A DNA stretch of 64,000 nt. It comes from Pseudoalteromonas xiamenensis (GTDB lineage Bacteria > Pseudomonadota > Gammaproteobacteria > Enterobacterales > Alteromonadaceae). The translations under genes were made by a program, and so were the position numbers. The stretch is taken from assembly GCF_042431545.1 (NCBI RefSeq), contig NZ_JBHLYX010000008.1. The stretch is one strand, 5' to 3'. The notes below the pieces were generated by a model. The model was given only the letters and a program-made list of their open reading frames with translations. It ran no database searches and had not been told where the DNA came from. Below are positions 53,917 to 63,501 of this stretch, piece after piece (position 1 is the stretch's first letter; each line of letters begins with the position of its first letter).

Positions 53917-54531
53917 ATGATCTCGTGCTTACTTGTTGAAGACCAAAACTTGGTGCGACTTGGCCTCAAAAATCTATTAGAACTCGATAAAGACCTATGC
54001 GTAAAAGCAACCGCAGAAGACGGCATAGAATGTATGAAGCAGTTATCTGTTGAGCATTTCGACATCATTTTACTCGATATGAGAATGCCTAAAATGGGTG
54101 GCCTTGAGGTTTTAAAAGCAATGCAGGAGCAACAGAACCACACGCCAGTTCTTATCATTACTACATTTGAAGACTGTGATGTGTTAGTCGAAGCCATCGC
54201 TCTGGGTGCGATGGGTTACATCTTGAAAAATGCCGAATTAGAGCATCTTCTGAGTGCCATCAAAGCCGTGTGTAATGGGCAACAGGTATTACAACCTGCA
54301 CTGACACGTTATTTATTAACCTCCAGTCATGCCACGCCATCCACACTTACTGAAAAAGAGTTAGAAGTCCTCAAATGTCTGTCTTTAGGCATGTCTAACC
54401 GAGTCATTGCGCAGACCCTAAATAACTCAGAAGGCACAATTCGCAATCACGTCTCAACCATTCTGGCAAAACTAGACGTCGCCGATAGAACGCAAGCCGT
54501 CATTAAAGCCATAAACGAATCGCTTGTGTAA
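53917..54531 (+). CDS. NarL/LuxR-type response regulator
   Basis: A 204-residue regulator: receiver domain (about 1-120) with acidic residues E8/D9 and phosphorylation site D54 (IILLDMRMP), and a C-terminal LuxR-type helix-turn-helix (TLTEKELEVLKCLSLGMSN to about 204). GGAGGT precedes the ATG. It pairs with the kinase just upstream. Targets not known; a MAPEG gene follows 130 bases downstream. Confidence 0.94.
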   Translation: MISCLLVEDQNLVRLGLKNLLELDKDLCVKATAEDGIECMKQLSVEHFDIILLDMRMPKMGGLEVLKAMQEQQNHTPVLIITTFEDCDVLVEAIALGAMGYILKNAELEHLLSAIKAVCNGQQVLQPALTRYLLTSSHATPSTLTEKELEVLKCLSLGMSNRVIAQTLNNSEGTIRNHVSTILAKLDVADRTQAVIKAINESLV

Positions 54532-54663
54532 TACCCACACTTTCCCGTAATCTGGGGCCAATTCTTTGCTCGGCAAAACTGTTCGGGGAAAATAAATCGG
54601 TAAAAAATCCGCTTTAAGCTGGAGCTGATTTTTACATCGTGTTTAAGTTTATAAGGAAAATAA

Positions 54664-55041
54664 ATGGTCGTTTATATCTACGCATCGCTACTCGGGTTTC
54701 TCTATGTGTTTTTGAGTTTTCGCGTTATTTTTAGGCGTAAAAAACTACGTGTTGCACTCGGTGACAACAACAATATCGACATTCAACGCGCTATCCGTGC
54801 GCATGGTAATTTTGCAGAGTACGTCCCGTTTACTTTATTGCTTATTTATTTAGTTGAAACCGCCTATCAATCGCTTTTACTGGCCCATGGCCTTGGTCTT
54901 GCGCTTTTCATCGGCCGCTCGCTTCACGCACTGAGCATTTCGCGCCAACCTGAACCCCTCATTTTGCGTCAAATTGGCATGGCTCTGACGTTTAGCGTTA
55001 TTCTGACGTCGTCAGGGCTGCTCCTTGCAAATGCCCTGTAA
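54664..55041 (+). CDS. MAPEG family membrane protein
   Basis: A 125-residue protein with four membrane segments of the MAPEG family (membrane proteins in eicosanoid and glutathione metabolism). The motif RVALGDNNNIDIQRAIRAHGNFAEYVPF is the family's cytoplasmic loop with the glutathione-binding region. In bacteria it may act as a glutathione transferase or peroxidase; activity is not shown. TAAGGAAAA precedes the start; its stop almost meets the convergent LysR gene. Confidence 0.87.
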   Translation: MVVYIYASLLGFLYVFLSFRVIFRRKKLRVALGDNNNIDIQRAIRAHGNFAEYVPFTLLLIYLVETAYQSLLLAHGLGLALFIGRSLHALSISRQPEPLILRQIGMALTFSVILTSSGLLLANAL

Positions 55042-55043
55042 CA

Positions 55044-55937
55044 CTAGAATTTGCATTCTTGCAGAATAAAATCGATTACCGCTTGTGTTCGTTGAGGTAA
55101 CTGTTTTCGAGATGGATACACTAATGAAAACACAAGCGGCTTGCCTCGAAACGATGGAAATAGTGGAATAAGCTGACCCGTTTGAAGTTCATCTTTGATC
55201 ATGCTTGGCAATAACACCGCAATACCTAAGCCCATTGCAGCCATAATTTGTACGTGACGAGGTGAATCGCATTGATGAAAGTGTGTCGGCTTTACGATGT
55301 GTAACGTTTCATCTTCATAAAACTCCAAACCATTATTGGAAGCCAGCTGCGTTAAACAAATCCATGGCAGTGCAGAAATGTGGTCAATTGTGATAGGCAG
55401 TCCGTGTTGTGCAATAAACGCGGGGCTCGCAAACAGACCAAAACTATCTTGGTGAAGCGGCCTTGCAATTAAACTGCTGTCTTTTGGAATGCCAACCCGA
55501 ATGGCCAAGTCAATTTGTTGCTCTACCAAATTAAGCGGTTTGTCATCCAGCACAAAATCCAGCGTCACTTTTGGGAATTGTTCAACAAACTTAGGTAGCA
55601 AAGGAATGATAAATTGCTCAGCGACGTCCTGGTTCATCGTCAGGCGCACTACGCCACTTGGTTCTTCTGCAACGAGATCCTGTTCGATTTCTTGCAGTAT
55701 CAGTTCGAGCTGCTTCGCCTTTTCATAAAGCTTCTCGCCTTCCATTGTCAGTTGCAGCGAACGCGTATTTCGATGCAATAGTCGTACATTCAGCTGCAGT
55801 TCGAGCGTGCTAACTTGCTCACTCACTCGAGAACGACTTGTTGTCATTTTACGTGCAGCACCAGCAAAACTTCCTGCGTTTATGACTTGCACAAAGACAT
55901 TCAACAACTTAAGTGTATTCGCGTTGATTGTAATCAT
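55044..55937 (-). CDS. LysR-family transcriptional regulator
   Basis: A 297-residue regulator: N-terminal helix-turn-helix (LLNVFVQVINAGSFAGAARKMTTSRSRVSEQVSTLE) and a periplasmic-protein-like effector domain (about 90-290). The ATG at 55937 puts the HTH in the usual position; an ATG ten codons upstream is possible. It is divergent from qorB across 101 bases, the standard position of a LysR regulator relative to its target. Effector unknown. Confidence 0.88.
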   Translation of the reverse strand: MITINANTLKLLNVFVQVINAGSFAGAARKMTTSRSRVSEQVSTLELQLNVRLLHRNTRSLQLTMEGEKLYEKAKQLELILQEIEQDLVAEEPSGVVRLTMNQDVAEQFIIPLLPKFVEQFPKVTLDFVLDDKPLNLVEQQIDLAIRVGIPKDSSLIARPLHQDSFGLFASPAFIAQHGLPITIDHISALPWICLTQLASNNGLEFYEDETLHIVKPTHFHQCDSPRHVQIMAAMGLGIAVLLPSMIKDELQTGQLIPLFPSFRGKPLVFSLVYPSRKQLPQRTQAVIDFILQECKF

Positions 55938-56038
55938 TTTCCGAACACTCCATTCATTTTTAGCCATCTTATGGTGACAGCGTTTTTATTGCAAACTTAC
56001 CTCATTGAATTAATTCCCTATCAAATTTGGAGAAAACC

Positions 56039-56890
56039 ATGATTGCAATAACAGGTGCAAACGGCCAACTTGGACAACTTGTCGTCAAATCATTAACGAG
56101 CAAAATCAACGCTTCGGAAATCGTTGCGCTTGTACGCAACAAAGCACAAGCAGCGGAACTTGACGCGCTTGGTGTCACCATTCGTGAAGCCGATTACGAC
56201 GATGCGGCCTCCTATGTAAAGGCATTGGAAGGCGTTGAAAAAGTCTTACTTATTTCGAGCAATGCGATTGGTCGTCGTACTGCACAACATAAAAATGTAA
56301 TTGATGCAGCAAAATCCGTCGGTGTAAAACAGCTCGTGTACACCAGTTTGTTAAAAGCGGACACGTCACCGATGTTATTGTCCGAAGAGCACAAAGAAAC
56401 AGAAAAATTGCTAGCAGAAAGCGGTCTTGCTACCACAATCTTGCGCAATGGTTGGTATATCGAAAACTACACGGACAACTTAGCCGCGTCATTGGAATAC
56501 GGTGTATTAACGGGTGCAGCGAACGAAGGTGTGATTAGTGCCGCAACGCGTCAAGATTACGCTGAAGCCGCGGCAAATGTGTTAACTCAAACCGGTCACG
56601 AAAATAAAACCTATGAACTTGCGGGAGACGTTGGCTTTACTCTTGAACAACTTGCAGAGCAGGCAAGCGCAGTAACCGGAAAACCGTTAGCCCCTCGTTT
56701 CATCGGTCAATCTGACTTTGCTTCATTTCTTACTCAAGTCGGTTTACCTGAAGGGTTTGCGGCAATGCTTGCGGATTCTGAATACCGAATTACCCAAGGC
56801 TGGTTAGAAGACAATTCAAAAACATTGTCAAAACTACTCGGCAGACCAACGACGGCTTTGGCAACTGTATTAAAAGCACGCTTTAACTAA
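56039..56890 (+). CDS. qorB: NAD(P)H:quinone oxidoreductase QorB-like
   Basis: A 283-residue Rossmann-fold protein of the atypical SDR/NmrA type, very like E. coli QorB (YtfG), which reduces quinones with NADPH. It has the nucleotide motif ITGANGQLGQLV, then IVALVRNKAQA, GVEKVLLISSNAIGRR, TSLLKADTSP, ILRNGWYIENYTDN and a C-terminal DNSKTLSKLLGRPTT. The ATG at 56039 follows GGAG. Divergent LysR regulator suggests induction by quinones or related compounds. Confidence 0.92.
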   Translation: MIAITGANGQLGQLVVKSLTSKINASEIVALVRNKAQAAELDALGVTIREADYDDAASYVKALEGVEKVLLISSNAIGRRTAQHKNVIDAAKSVGVKQLVYTSLLKADTSPMLLSEEHKETEKLLAESGLATTILRNGWYIENYTDNLAASLEYGVLTGAANEGVISAATRQDYAEAAANVLTQTGHENKTYELAGDVGFTLEQLAEQASAVTGKPLAPRFIGQSDFASFLTQVGLPEGFAAMLADSEYRITQGWLEDNSKTLSKLLGRPTTALATVLKARFN

Positions 56891-56902
56891 GATGATTGTC
56901 AA

Positions 56903-56930
56903 GTGCGAGGCATAAGCTTCGCACCTGTTT
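56903..56930 (+). terminator. Terminator behind qorB
   Basis: Stem GTGCGAGGC / GCTTCGCAC (9 bp, one G-U pair, loop ATAA) followed by CTGTTTCTT on the plus strand, 12 bases behind the stop. Confidence 0.6.
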
Positions 56931-56931
56931 C

Positions 56932-57357
56932 TTATTTCGTTTTCGTCCATTTTTCCAATATGGTGAGGTCGTTTTCTAAGCCTTCATGGATCCACACACC
57001 ATTTTCCAAACGACAACCAAAATCGAACGTTTTTCCCAATATTCCCTCGTACGTACTGATGTCAACCGTTTCAATGTAACGCCCATTCGCTGATGAATAA
57101 TGTCCGCTTGCCGCTACTTTCACCTCACCGTTTGGCGTCCACGTAATAAAATGTACGGTGCCATCCACCAGCGATTTTCGACTTAACGTTGATTTGTCTT
57201 TAATTTCACCGACGACAACACCTGCACTGTTTGTATACTTGGCGTAGTTGAGCGTCCAACTACCCTCTAGACTTTCTGTTGAACACGTAGACTCTGATGC
57301 CAAAGAGACGAAAGGCAGACTGCACAACACAATGGTAGCGACCGATTTTGCATTCAT
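56932..57357 (-). CDS. Exported lipocalin-like protein
   Basis: A 141-residue protein with a signal peptide (1-20, ending SLA) and a small strand-rich domain that begins SLEGSWTLNYAKYT, a lipocalin-like start, and contains VDISTYEGILGKTFDF. Two cysteines (about 25 and 114) may pair. AGAAGGAAAT precedes the start. Ligand and role unknown. Confidence 0.5.
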   Translation of the reverse strand: MNAKSVATIVLCSLPFVSLASESTCSTESLEGSWTLNYAKYTNSAGVVVGEIKDKSTLSRKSLVDGTVHFITWTPNGEVKVAASGHYSSANGRYIETVDISTYEGILGKTFDFGCRLENGVWIHEGLENDLTILEKWTKTK

Positions 57358-57523
57358 TTTTATTTCCTTCTAACTTGGTAATTAGAAACCTAACATATTG
57401 ATCCCGCCGTTGCTTTGCTAATCGAGTTGAAGAATATGCGAATTTTTCAACTTGTTATTGGCTTCGTGAGAATTAGTGCATAAGCTAAGATGCATAGACG
57501 TTTACCAATCAAAAAGGAATTCC

Positions 57524-58027
57524 ATGACTAGTTCAAAAACCGTGATCATTATGCGCCATGCTCGCGCTGAAGCGCTTCGCGATGAATTACTCGACATTGA
57601 CCGACATCTGACTGCAACGGGTACAAAGCAAGCCAAAAAAGCGATGCGTTTTTTAGACAAACTTGAACTTGTGCCAAACAAAATTGTATCCAGCCATTAT
57701 GTTCGTGCGTTACAAACCGCAGAACACCTTGTAAAACAAGCCAGAAAACTGGATAAGTCGAGTGACATAGAATTGGTTGTTGAAGAGGCTCTGGCACTTG
57801 CAGCCCCGATGAAAAAGTTTACAGATTGGCTCACGCAGTCCTTTGACGAATTACCCGACGTCACATTAATTGTGAGTCATGAACCGAATATCTCACGTTA
57901 CCTCGGGTATTTACTTAGTAGCAAAACGTCTGTGTACAACGTAAAGAAAGGCTCGCTTGCTATCTTCACATTAGAGTCGCCAACAAACGCAAAACTCAAT
58001 GCCTTTGTGCCACCCAAATTAATGTAA
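57524..58027 (+). CDS. sixA: Phosphohistidine phosphatase SixA
   Basis: A 167-residue histidine phosphatase superfamily protein. The RHG-type motif RHARAE has catalytic H12, and a second catalytic histidine is in IVSHEPNISRYLGYL; SSHYVRALQTAEHL is also typical. SixA removes phosphate from histidines of phosphotransfer proteins, e.g. ArcB or PTS components in E. coli. The ATG at 57524 follows AAGGAA. Its downstream hairpin serves the convergent amylase gene. Confidence 0.9.
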   Translation: MTSSKTVIIMRHARAEALRDELLDIDRHLTATGTKQAKKAMRFLDKLELVPNKIVSSHYVRALQTAEHLVKQARKLDKSSDIELVVEEALALAAPMKKFTDWLTQSFDELPDVTLIVSHEPNISRYLGYLLSSKTSVYNVKKGSLAIFTLESPTNAKLNAFVPPKLM

Positions 58028-58050
58028 AAAAAGAGGGCTTTCGCCCTCTT
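58024..58050 (-). terminator. Terminator of the amylase gene
   Basis: On the minus strand AAGAGGGC / GCCCTCTT with loop GAAA, followed by a T run. It lies ten bases behind the amylase stop and overlaps the end of sixA. A clear intrinsic terminator. Confidence 0.88.
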
Positions 58051-58059
58051 CTGGGAGAA

Positions 58060-60063
58060 TTAAAAGTCTTGAATGAGGGTTTGGTTTTGGCCGAACTCAA
58101 AGACATTCACCCTGCCACATTGCGCAAAATGATTCTTCGATTGATACGGTGCTCCCGCTTGCTGAATATCGCCTTCCCAACCTTGGCCATTTTTCACAAA
58201 TGCTTTCACTTCAAACCAGCCATTGACAGTGTTGGCACAATCCATATCAACATCTAACATCCAGTAATGATCGCCCCACTGATTGAGCGGTGTTTCGCCA
58301 TATCCGTCGACTGACACCGTGCGTTTTGTTCCCCAGGCGCTTGGCCACATATTGGTGGTCCAGTCCAATGCACTGCCCTCAGCGCCAGCGCCTTGAGTCG
58401 CTTCAAGTCCTTGCCAATCTAAATAATTATCACCTTGTTTCCAGTTTTGAGTGGTGGTGTTGAGTAAATTGTTGTGTCGAATTGGCAGAGCACACAACTG
58501 TGCATTCGCATTGCAGTTCTTCCCTTGCGATGCCGCATAAGCATAGTCAATCCCACCACGAACAAACATATCTTGACCTGACTGAGTTTGTGCTTTGATA
58601 AAGACGACGGTGTGCTTCCAATTTGCAGACGATGAGCCTTCAAGTTTAGCGCCTTTGTGGATAGCGACAGCATTCATTGCAGAGACATTAACAAGCGCAA
58701 ACCCGTTTGCGTCAACGTCGATGATTTGCCCTGAGCACGATGACTTGTCCGCGGATATTTGCCCTGAAAGAACATCACAATAGCGACCTACACTTAGGCC
58801 TGTTTGCAAGGTTTGTTGCATCGTGCCGTTTTCTCGGTTGATGGCAACAAATCCGCTTGCTCCGCGAGAAAACGCGATTTGGTTATTGCCATTGTCCCAC
58901 CAGTTCGAAATTTGCCACACGTCATTCGTGTTGTTTCTAAAATCAACGGCACCCGATATTTTTTGATGACGGTGTTCACACTGCCAACCATCGCCGAAAC
59001 AATTTAAATTTGCTCCATCGTGCACAGGGTAAGTCGGCCCACCTGCATCCGTGTCGTGATGGTAGTCAAAACTCGACATCACTTTTGGGTATCCGTACGG
59101 ATACGCCAACATGAACACATTTGCTAAATCATAGAGAGCGCCGTCTTGATAGGTAACCACGTTACCCGCACCGCCATGTCCTCGTTGATTGTCGTGATTG
59201 TCTACGAATACCACCGCTTTGTAGCTTGGCATCATCCCCCACGCTTCACCAAAGTTACTCAACCAAGCAAGCTTACCTGACTTGAAGGTTTCGCCTAATT
59301 TAGTCGTATACTTAAATTCGGTCACCAAACCATTGCCAAAGTACTCGCTCGCCGAAACAGCCTCGCCACCTTGATCAATCACTTCCTGAAAAACGAGAGG
59401 GGCACCATTCACTTGACTCAGTACACTCGCAATGTCAGACGCAGCCATATGTTTGCTGGCATCCAGTCTAAATCCAGCGACCCCAACCGATATTAGGTCG
59501 TTCAAATAACCTGCCAGTTTACCTTGCACGTAAGACGATCCCGTATTCAAATCAGGCAAGCTCACCAGTTCACAGTTTTGCACTCGCCAAGGATTATTAC
59601 CGTAATCCTCGTTGTTTATTGCGCACGTATCGTGAAAATCCCACGTGTTGTAAATTGGAAACTGTTTGAGAGTGAACGATGTACCAGCAACGCCTTGACC
59701 GCTGCCCGCAGCCATATGGTTAATCACCGCATCAACGTAAATATTTACCCCGGCCGCCTTACACCGAGCAACCATATCGACAAATTCAGCGCGGCTGCCG
59801 CCTCGGCTAGTCAGCGCATAACTTACAGGTTGATAACGCGTCCACCATTGATCACCTGTTACATGTTCATTTGGTGGTGAAACTTGAACCGCTGCGTACC
59901 CTCTTGGCCCAAGATAGGTTTCACATTCTTTTGCGACATCTTGCCATGACCATTCGAATAAGTGGACAAACGTGGTTGGCGCTGCGATAGCGCTACTTTG
60001 GCATAATGTGCCGAGGCCAAATAAGACCCCGATCTTGAATGTCTTCAATGCTGTTGTTGTCAT
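58060..60063 (-). CDS. Secreted chloride-dependent alpha-amylase with C-terminal propeptide
   Basis: Hydrolyses internal alpha-1,4-glucosidic bonds of starch and glycogen outside the cell (GH13 family). The 667-residue precursor has a signal peptide (about 1-27, mature APTTFVHLFEW) and catalytic residues D201 (GFRLDASKH), E227 (VFQEVIDQ) and D291 (FVDNHDNQRGHG), all offset by 27 from the Pseudoalteromonas haloplanktis enzyme. Its chloride ligands R199, N289 and K327 are also conserved. The C-terminal 187 residues (from about 481) correspond to the secretion propeptide of that enzyme. Single gene with terminator. Confidence 0.95.
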   Translation of the reverse strand: MTTTALKTFKIGVLFGLGTLCQSSAIAAPTTFVHLFEWSWQDVAKECETYLGPRGYAAVQVSPPNEHVTGDQWWTRYQPVSYALTSRGGSRAEFVDMVARCKAAGVNIYVDAVINHMAAGSGQGVAGTSFTLKQFPIYNTWDFHDTCAINNEDYGNNPWRVQNCELVSLPDLNTGSSYVQGKLAGYLNDLISVGVAGFRLDASKHMAASDIASVLSQVNGAPLVFQEVIDQGGEAVSASEYFGNGLVTEFKYTTKLGETFKSGKLAWLSNFGEAWGMMPSYKAVVFVDNHDNQRGHGGAGNVVTYQDGALYDLANVFMLAYPYGYPKVMSSFDYHHDTDAGGPTYPVHDGANLNCFGDGWQCEHRHQKISGAVDFRNNTNDVWQISNWWDNGNNQIAFSRGASGFVAINRENGTMQQTLQTGLSVGRYCDVLSGQISADKSSCSGQIIDVDANGFALVNVSAMNAVAIHKGAKLEGSSSANWKHTVVFIKAQTQSGQDMFVRGGIDYAYAASQGKNCNANAQLCALPIRHNNLLNTTTQNWKQGDNYLDWQGLEATQGAGAEGSALDWTTNMWPSAWGTKRTVSVDGYGETPLNQWGDHYWMLDVDMDCANTVNGWFEVKAFVKNGQGWEGDIQQAGAPYQSKNHFAQCGRVNVFEFGQNQTLIQDF

Positions 60064-60281
60064 AATGTGTTCTCTATTTGTTGTTATAAAGTTTATATTT
60101 ACAAACCAATAACAATATAGAGATTAATTTTTAAACATCACATTGAATACGTATGCAAAGCAGAAACACGCAATGATGAAATGTGCGAAAACCAGTTAAA
60201 ACGTGACATCACGTTGATTTAGACAATGTCGATTCAGGCGATTTCATTTTACCGAAAATCAGTGATACATCAGACTGCCAT

Positions 60282-62537
60282 TCAATATGATCTCAAAAAG
60301 TCACTCAGTGATTTGGTTAAGGCTTCTTCTTGGATGGGTTTAGCAATGTAACCATTCATGCCCGCTTCTAAACACGCTTCTTCATCTCCTTTCATGGCGT
60401 TGGCGGTTAAAGCGATAATGGGAATTCGTTTTAACTCCTCGCCGCCTTCACCTTTGCGAATGCGTGACGTAGTTTCAAAACCATCCATTTCTGGCATTTG
60501 ACAGTCCATTAAAATCAGTGAAATGGGGTTTTGCACGTCGTCGTGTTGCACAAGAAGCATTAACGCTTCAGCGCCATTGCTTGCGATACTGACTGATAAA
60601 CCCATTCTATCGAGCATTTTCGTGGCGACAATCTGATTCACTTTATTGTCTTCAACCAAAAGCACGTGCTGACCCGTAAACAATTGAGATTCTTGATGTT
60701 CTGTTGGTTGCTCTGCTTGATTGTGAAATTCATCACAATGCTTTTGTAGTTGCTTTAAATTGGAAGGCGTCAACGGTTTTTGTAGATAGTCAACGTAACC
60801 AAGAGACAAAAACGCTTGTTTGTCTTCACTGTCTGCAATGCTCCCGAGCATGATCACATCGGCCTTTTGATAACGCTGTATCGTCTTTATCCAATCATCA
60901 GTATGCTTTTGTTCTACTCGTCGAGATAACATCACGACATCATATTGGTTTTGCTCTATACGACTAAGTGCATTTGATAACGTCGCCGCAGAATCAACTT
61001 TACATCCACACATCTCTAGCATTTGTGACATACATTGATTTGCCGAGGCGTTGCTTTCGACGAGTAAAATTGCCTTTTCCTTTTGCGGATAAATTGCAGC
61101 ATCATGCTCTAAGTTATTTTCTTCGAATAATACGTGAAAAGAAAACTGACTCCCGTTCCCGCGTTCACTACTCACACTAATGTCACCGCCCATTAGCTCG
61201 CACAATTTCTTGACGATGGCTAAACCCAATCCCGTACCACCATACTTCCGCGTTGTCGTCGCATCAATTTGCGTAAAGGAGGCAAAAAGTCGCGATTGCT
61301 CCTCTTTAGATACACCTATCCCCGTATCTTTTACAAATCCGCTCAGCTCAATACCTGTTCCAGTTCTCTCTGTTCGTAAGGAAACAATAATTTCTCCTTC
61401 CTTGGTAAACTTGATGGCATTGCTGAGTAGGTTACTCAAGATTTGTCTAAACCGTATCGGGTCCCCCATCAATTGCAGGTGTTTCATTTCAGCCGTATCA
61501 AGCACCAACTCGACATTATGCGGGTCCACCTTGTATGAGAAAGCCGTTACAAGCTCGGAAACCAACGCAGGTAAAGAAAAACTGATTCTTTCAAGCTCTA
61601 GCTTATCCGCTTCAATTTTCGAAAAATCGAGGATGTCATTAATTAGCGTGAGTAAACTTTGTGCACTTGAGCGCGCAATATTAACGTAGTTTGCTTGCTG
61701 CTCTGAGAGCTTTTCCTTTTCTAATAAACTCAGCATGCCAATGACACCGTTCATCGGCGTGCGAATTTCGTGACTCATATTCGCCAAGAACTCGGATTTT
61801 AATTTAGACCCCTCTTCTGCTTTCAGTTTCGCCTCAGCCAAACTTTGATTAGCAGTGACAAGCGCTTGTTGAGTCTGTTGATTTCGCTCAAGTCGCAGCG
61901 CACCGACCATGATTGCTAAGCCAAAATTAAAAAATTGCTGACTTATCATGACTGAAATCATAAACCAATGCATCACGAAGCTTTGATCTTGCAGCGCCCC
62001 CATATTTCCGGGCTGAACAGCTGACAACCCACGAATTACCGCTGCAATGATGAGCACAATGATACCCACGCCGACCAAGAACGCACTCTTATTAGTGGCT
62101 TTTCGCCGATACCTAAAAAGGCAATATAAAATCCAAATACCTGTGATCAATAAACAGCTCATACCAAGCAGAAGTCGCCCTTCGTAGCTTGGGTAAATGT
62201 AGGTAAAATTGAGTTGCAGCATGGCAAAAATACTGAAGTAAGCGGCCACGGGCCCAACCGGTATTCGGTTGCAAAGCGCTTGATATATCCCCAATAAAAT
62301 CAACAAGAATGATAGCTGACCGCACCAATTAGAGAGTACAAAGCGCATAAAATCAGGTAATACATTTTGCAATGCAAAAAAGGAGAAGTTAACAAAGAGA
62401 AGCCATGGCGCAATCGCCCAATAAGCCGTTGCTTTTATATCGCGGTTTGCCATCCAAAGGAACGTCAAAGCGATAGCCGACGTTATTATGCTGATGGCAC
62501 TCATAATCAAAATAGTTTGCGTTGATAACTCTATCAT
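60282..62537 (-). CDS. Hybrid sensor histidine kinase with two receiver domains
   Basis: A 751-residue BarA-like hybrid kinase. N-terminal membrane domain with about seven segments (1-215, MASE-like); coiled linker; HisKA with H256 (MSHEIRTPMNGVIG); HATPase (about 360-475). Two receiver domains follow: the first (about 483-595) has S in place of the phospho-acceptor Asp (VVMLSRRVEQ) and lacks part of the acidic pair (LLVESN), so it is degenerate; the second (about 625-750) has D678 (LILMDCQMP). No HPt domain. A neighbour of the amylase gene, but no link is shown. Confidence 0.9.
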   Translation of the reverse strand: MIELSTQTILIMSAISIITSAIALTFLWMANRDIKATAYWAIAPWLLFVNFSFFALQNVLPDFMRFVLSNWCGQLSFLLILLGIYQALCNRIPVGPVAAYFSIFAMLQLNFTYIYPSYEGRLLLGMSCLLITGIWILYCLFRYRRKATNKSAFLVGVGIIVLIIAAVIRGLSAVQPGNMGALQDQSFVMHWFMISVMISQQFFNFGLAIMVGALRLERNQQTQQALVTANQSLAEAKLKAEEGSKLKSEFLANMSHEIRTPMNGVIGMLSLLEKEKLSEQQANYVNIARSSAQSLLTLINDILDFSKIEADKLELERISFSLPALVSELVTAFSYKVDPHNVELVLDTAEMKHLQLMGDPIRFRQILSNLLSNAIKFTKEGEIIVSLRTERTGTGIELSGFVKDTGIGVSKEEQSRLFASFTQIDATTTRKYGGTGLGLAIVKKLCELMGGDISVSSERGNGSQFSFHVLFEENNLEHDAAIYPQKEKAILLVESNASANQCMSQMLEMCGCKVDSAATLSNALSRIEQNQYDVVMLSRRVEQKHTDDWIKTIQRYQKADVIMLGSIADSEDKQAFLSLGYVDYLQKPLTPSNLKQLQKHCDEFHNQAEQPTEHQESQLFTGQHVLLVEDNKVNQIVATKMLDRMGLSVSIASNGAEALMLLVQHDDVQNPISLILMDCQMPEMDGFETTSRIRKGEGGEELKRIPIIALTANAMKGDEEACLEAGMNGYIAKPIQEEALTKSLSDFLRSY

Positions 62538-62805
62538 GTCGCTTCGGCTTTTTTCGTTATGGTAAACTCATCCCTTGTCTTTGGCTTGCACATTGAAGAT
62601 GCAAAAGGACTGCGCCTAAACACAATCACCCTTTCGTCATTCAACGCCCTTTTTGCCATCGCAAAGATTTAATTAATCTAGTAATTAAGGTAGGACAGCA
62701 ACTTAGCGCTGTAAAGGAAGCCTGCTTAGATTGCAATTGTCAGCTAAAGGAGCGGTATAGCTATTGCTAATTCGCTCCCGAGTTTTTGGGAAAACCTTGC
62801 TCTGC

Positions 62806-63501
62806 TTAGACTAATAGAGCGGCTTTGATTTCCTGAACTAATTTCACCGTTTTATTTTCATTCGACGAGCTATGCCTTAGTACTTCGCCTGTGGTCACAT
62901 CAAACTCGTACTCATCAAAAACTTCATTAGTCAGCACTAATTCAAGCACCACGGAAAAGTCGGCAAGGTCTGGGTAACTAATGATGTCGTGAGCAGGTTC
63001 AAAGACATAAACCTGCATGTCATTTGCGATGCACTCACTTTGTTTAACTATCCGCACAAAAGCACCTTCGACCAACGGGTGAGTTTCAGAAAATGAGTAA
63101 CATGTGAACAGACTTGGTCGTCCAACATAATGCACTTGCAATGTTCGATGTTTAGTCGTTTGACCTTTAATTACGTTACACGTTGAAGAACGATTCTCTA
63201 GCCTGCGCTTGCCTAGAAAACGTGCTTGTAACTTAAACCCAAGCTCATCATGCTCAAATAAAGCAAAAACACTCGCGTGCCCTATCGCTCCAATGTCTGG
63301 CAGCTCACCAAATGCCTGAATTTCTCTTACCACGTTATCAATCAAAAAATGCTTGTTCTTACTTAGGCGAAACAGTAACGGGGCTAAAAGCCTATCTTGT
63401 TTTGCCGTTGACAAACCACATTGCATTACGCGTTTGGTTTCCTCTATAAACGTCTTAAGTTCCAGAGGTTGATGTACAACGGGACGATAAATCACAGTCA
63501 T
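62806..63501 (-). CDS. Protein of unknown function
   Basis: A 231-residue soluble protein with no signal peptide or membrane segment. It has hydrophobic/charged helices at the start (KTFIEETKRVMQ) and a strand-rich middle and C-terminal part (HYVGRPSLFTCYSFSE, FSVVLELVLTNEVFDEYEFDVTTGEV). GGGAGAAA precedes the ATG, which overlaps the stop of the upstream gene (ATGA). I do not recognise the family. Confidence 0.55.
   Translation of the reverse strand: MTVIYRPVVHQPLELKTFIEETKRVMQCGLSTAKQDRLLAPLLFRLSKNKHFLIDNVVREIQAFGELPDIGAIGHASVFALFEHDELGFKLQARFLGKRRLENRSSTCNVIKGQTTKHRTLQVHYVGRPSLFTCYSFSETHPLVEGAFVRIVKQSECIANDMQVYVFEPAHDIISYPDLADFSVVLELVLTNEVFDEYEFDVTTGEVLRHSSSNENKTVKLVQEIKAALLV

Noticed and set aside
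62749..62778. Stem GGAGCG / CGCTCC behind the unknown gene at 62806
   Set aside because: Only six pairs with an 18-base loop and three T residues; too weak to call a terminator.
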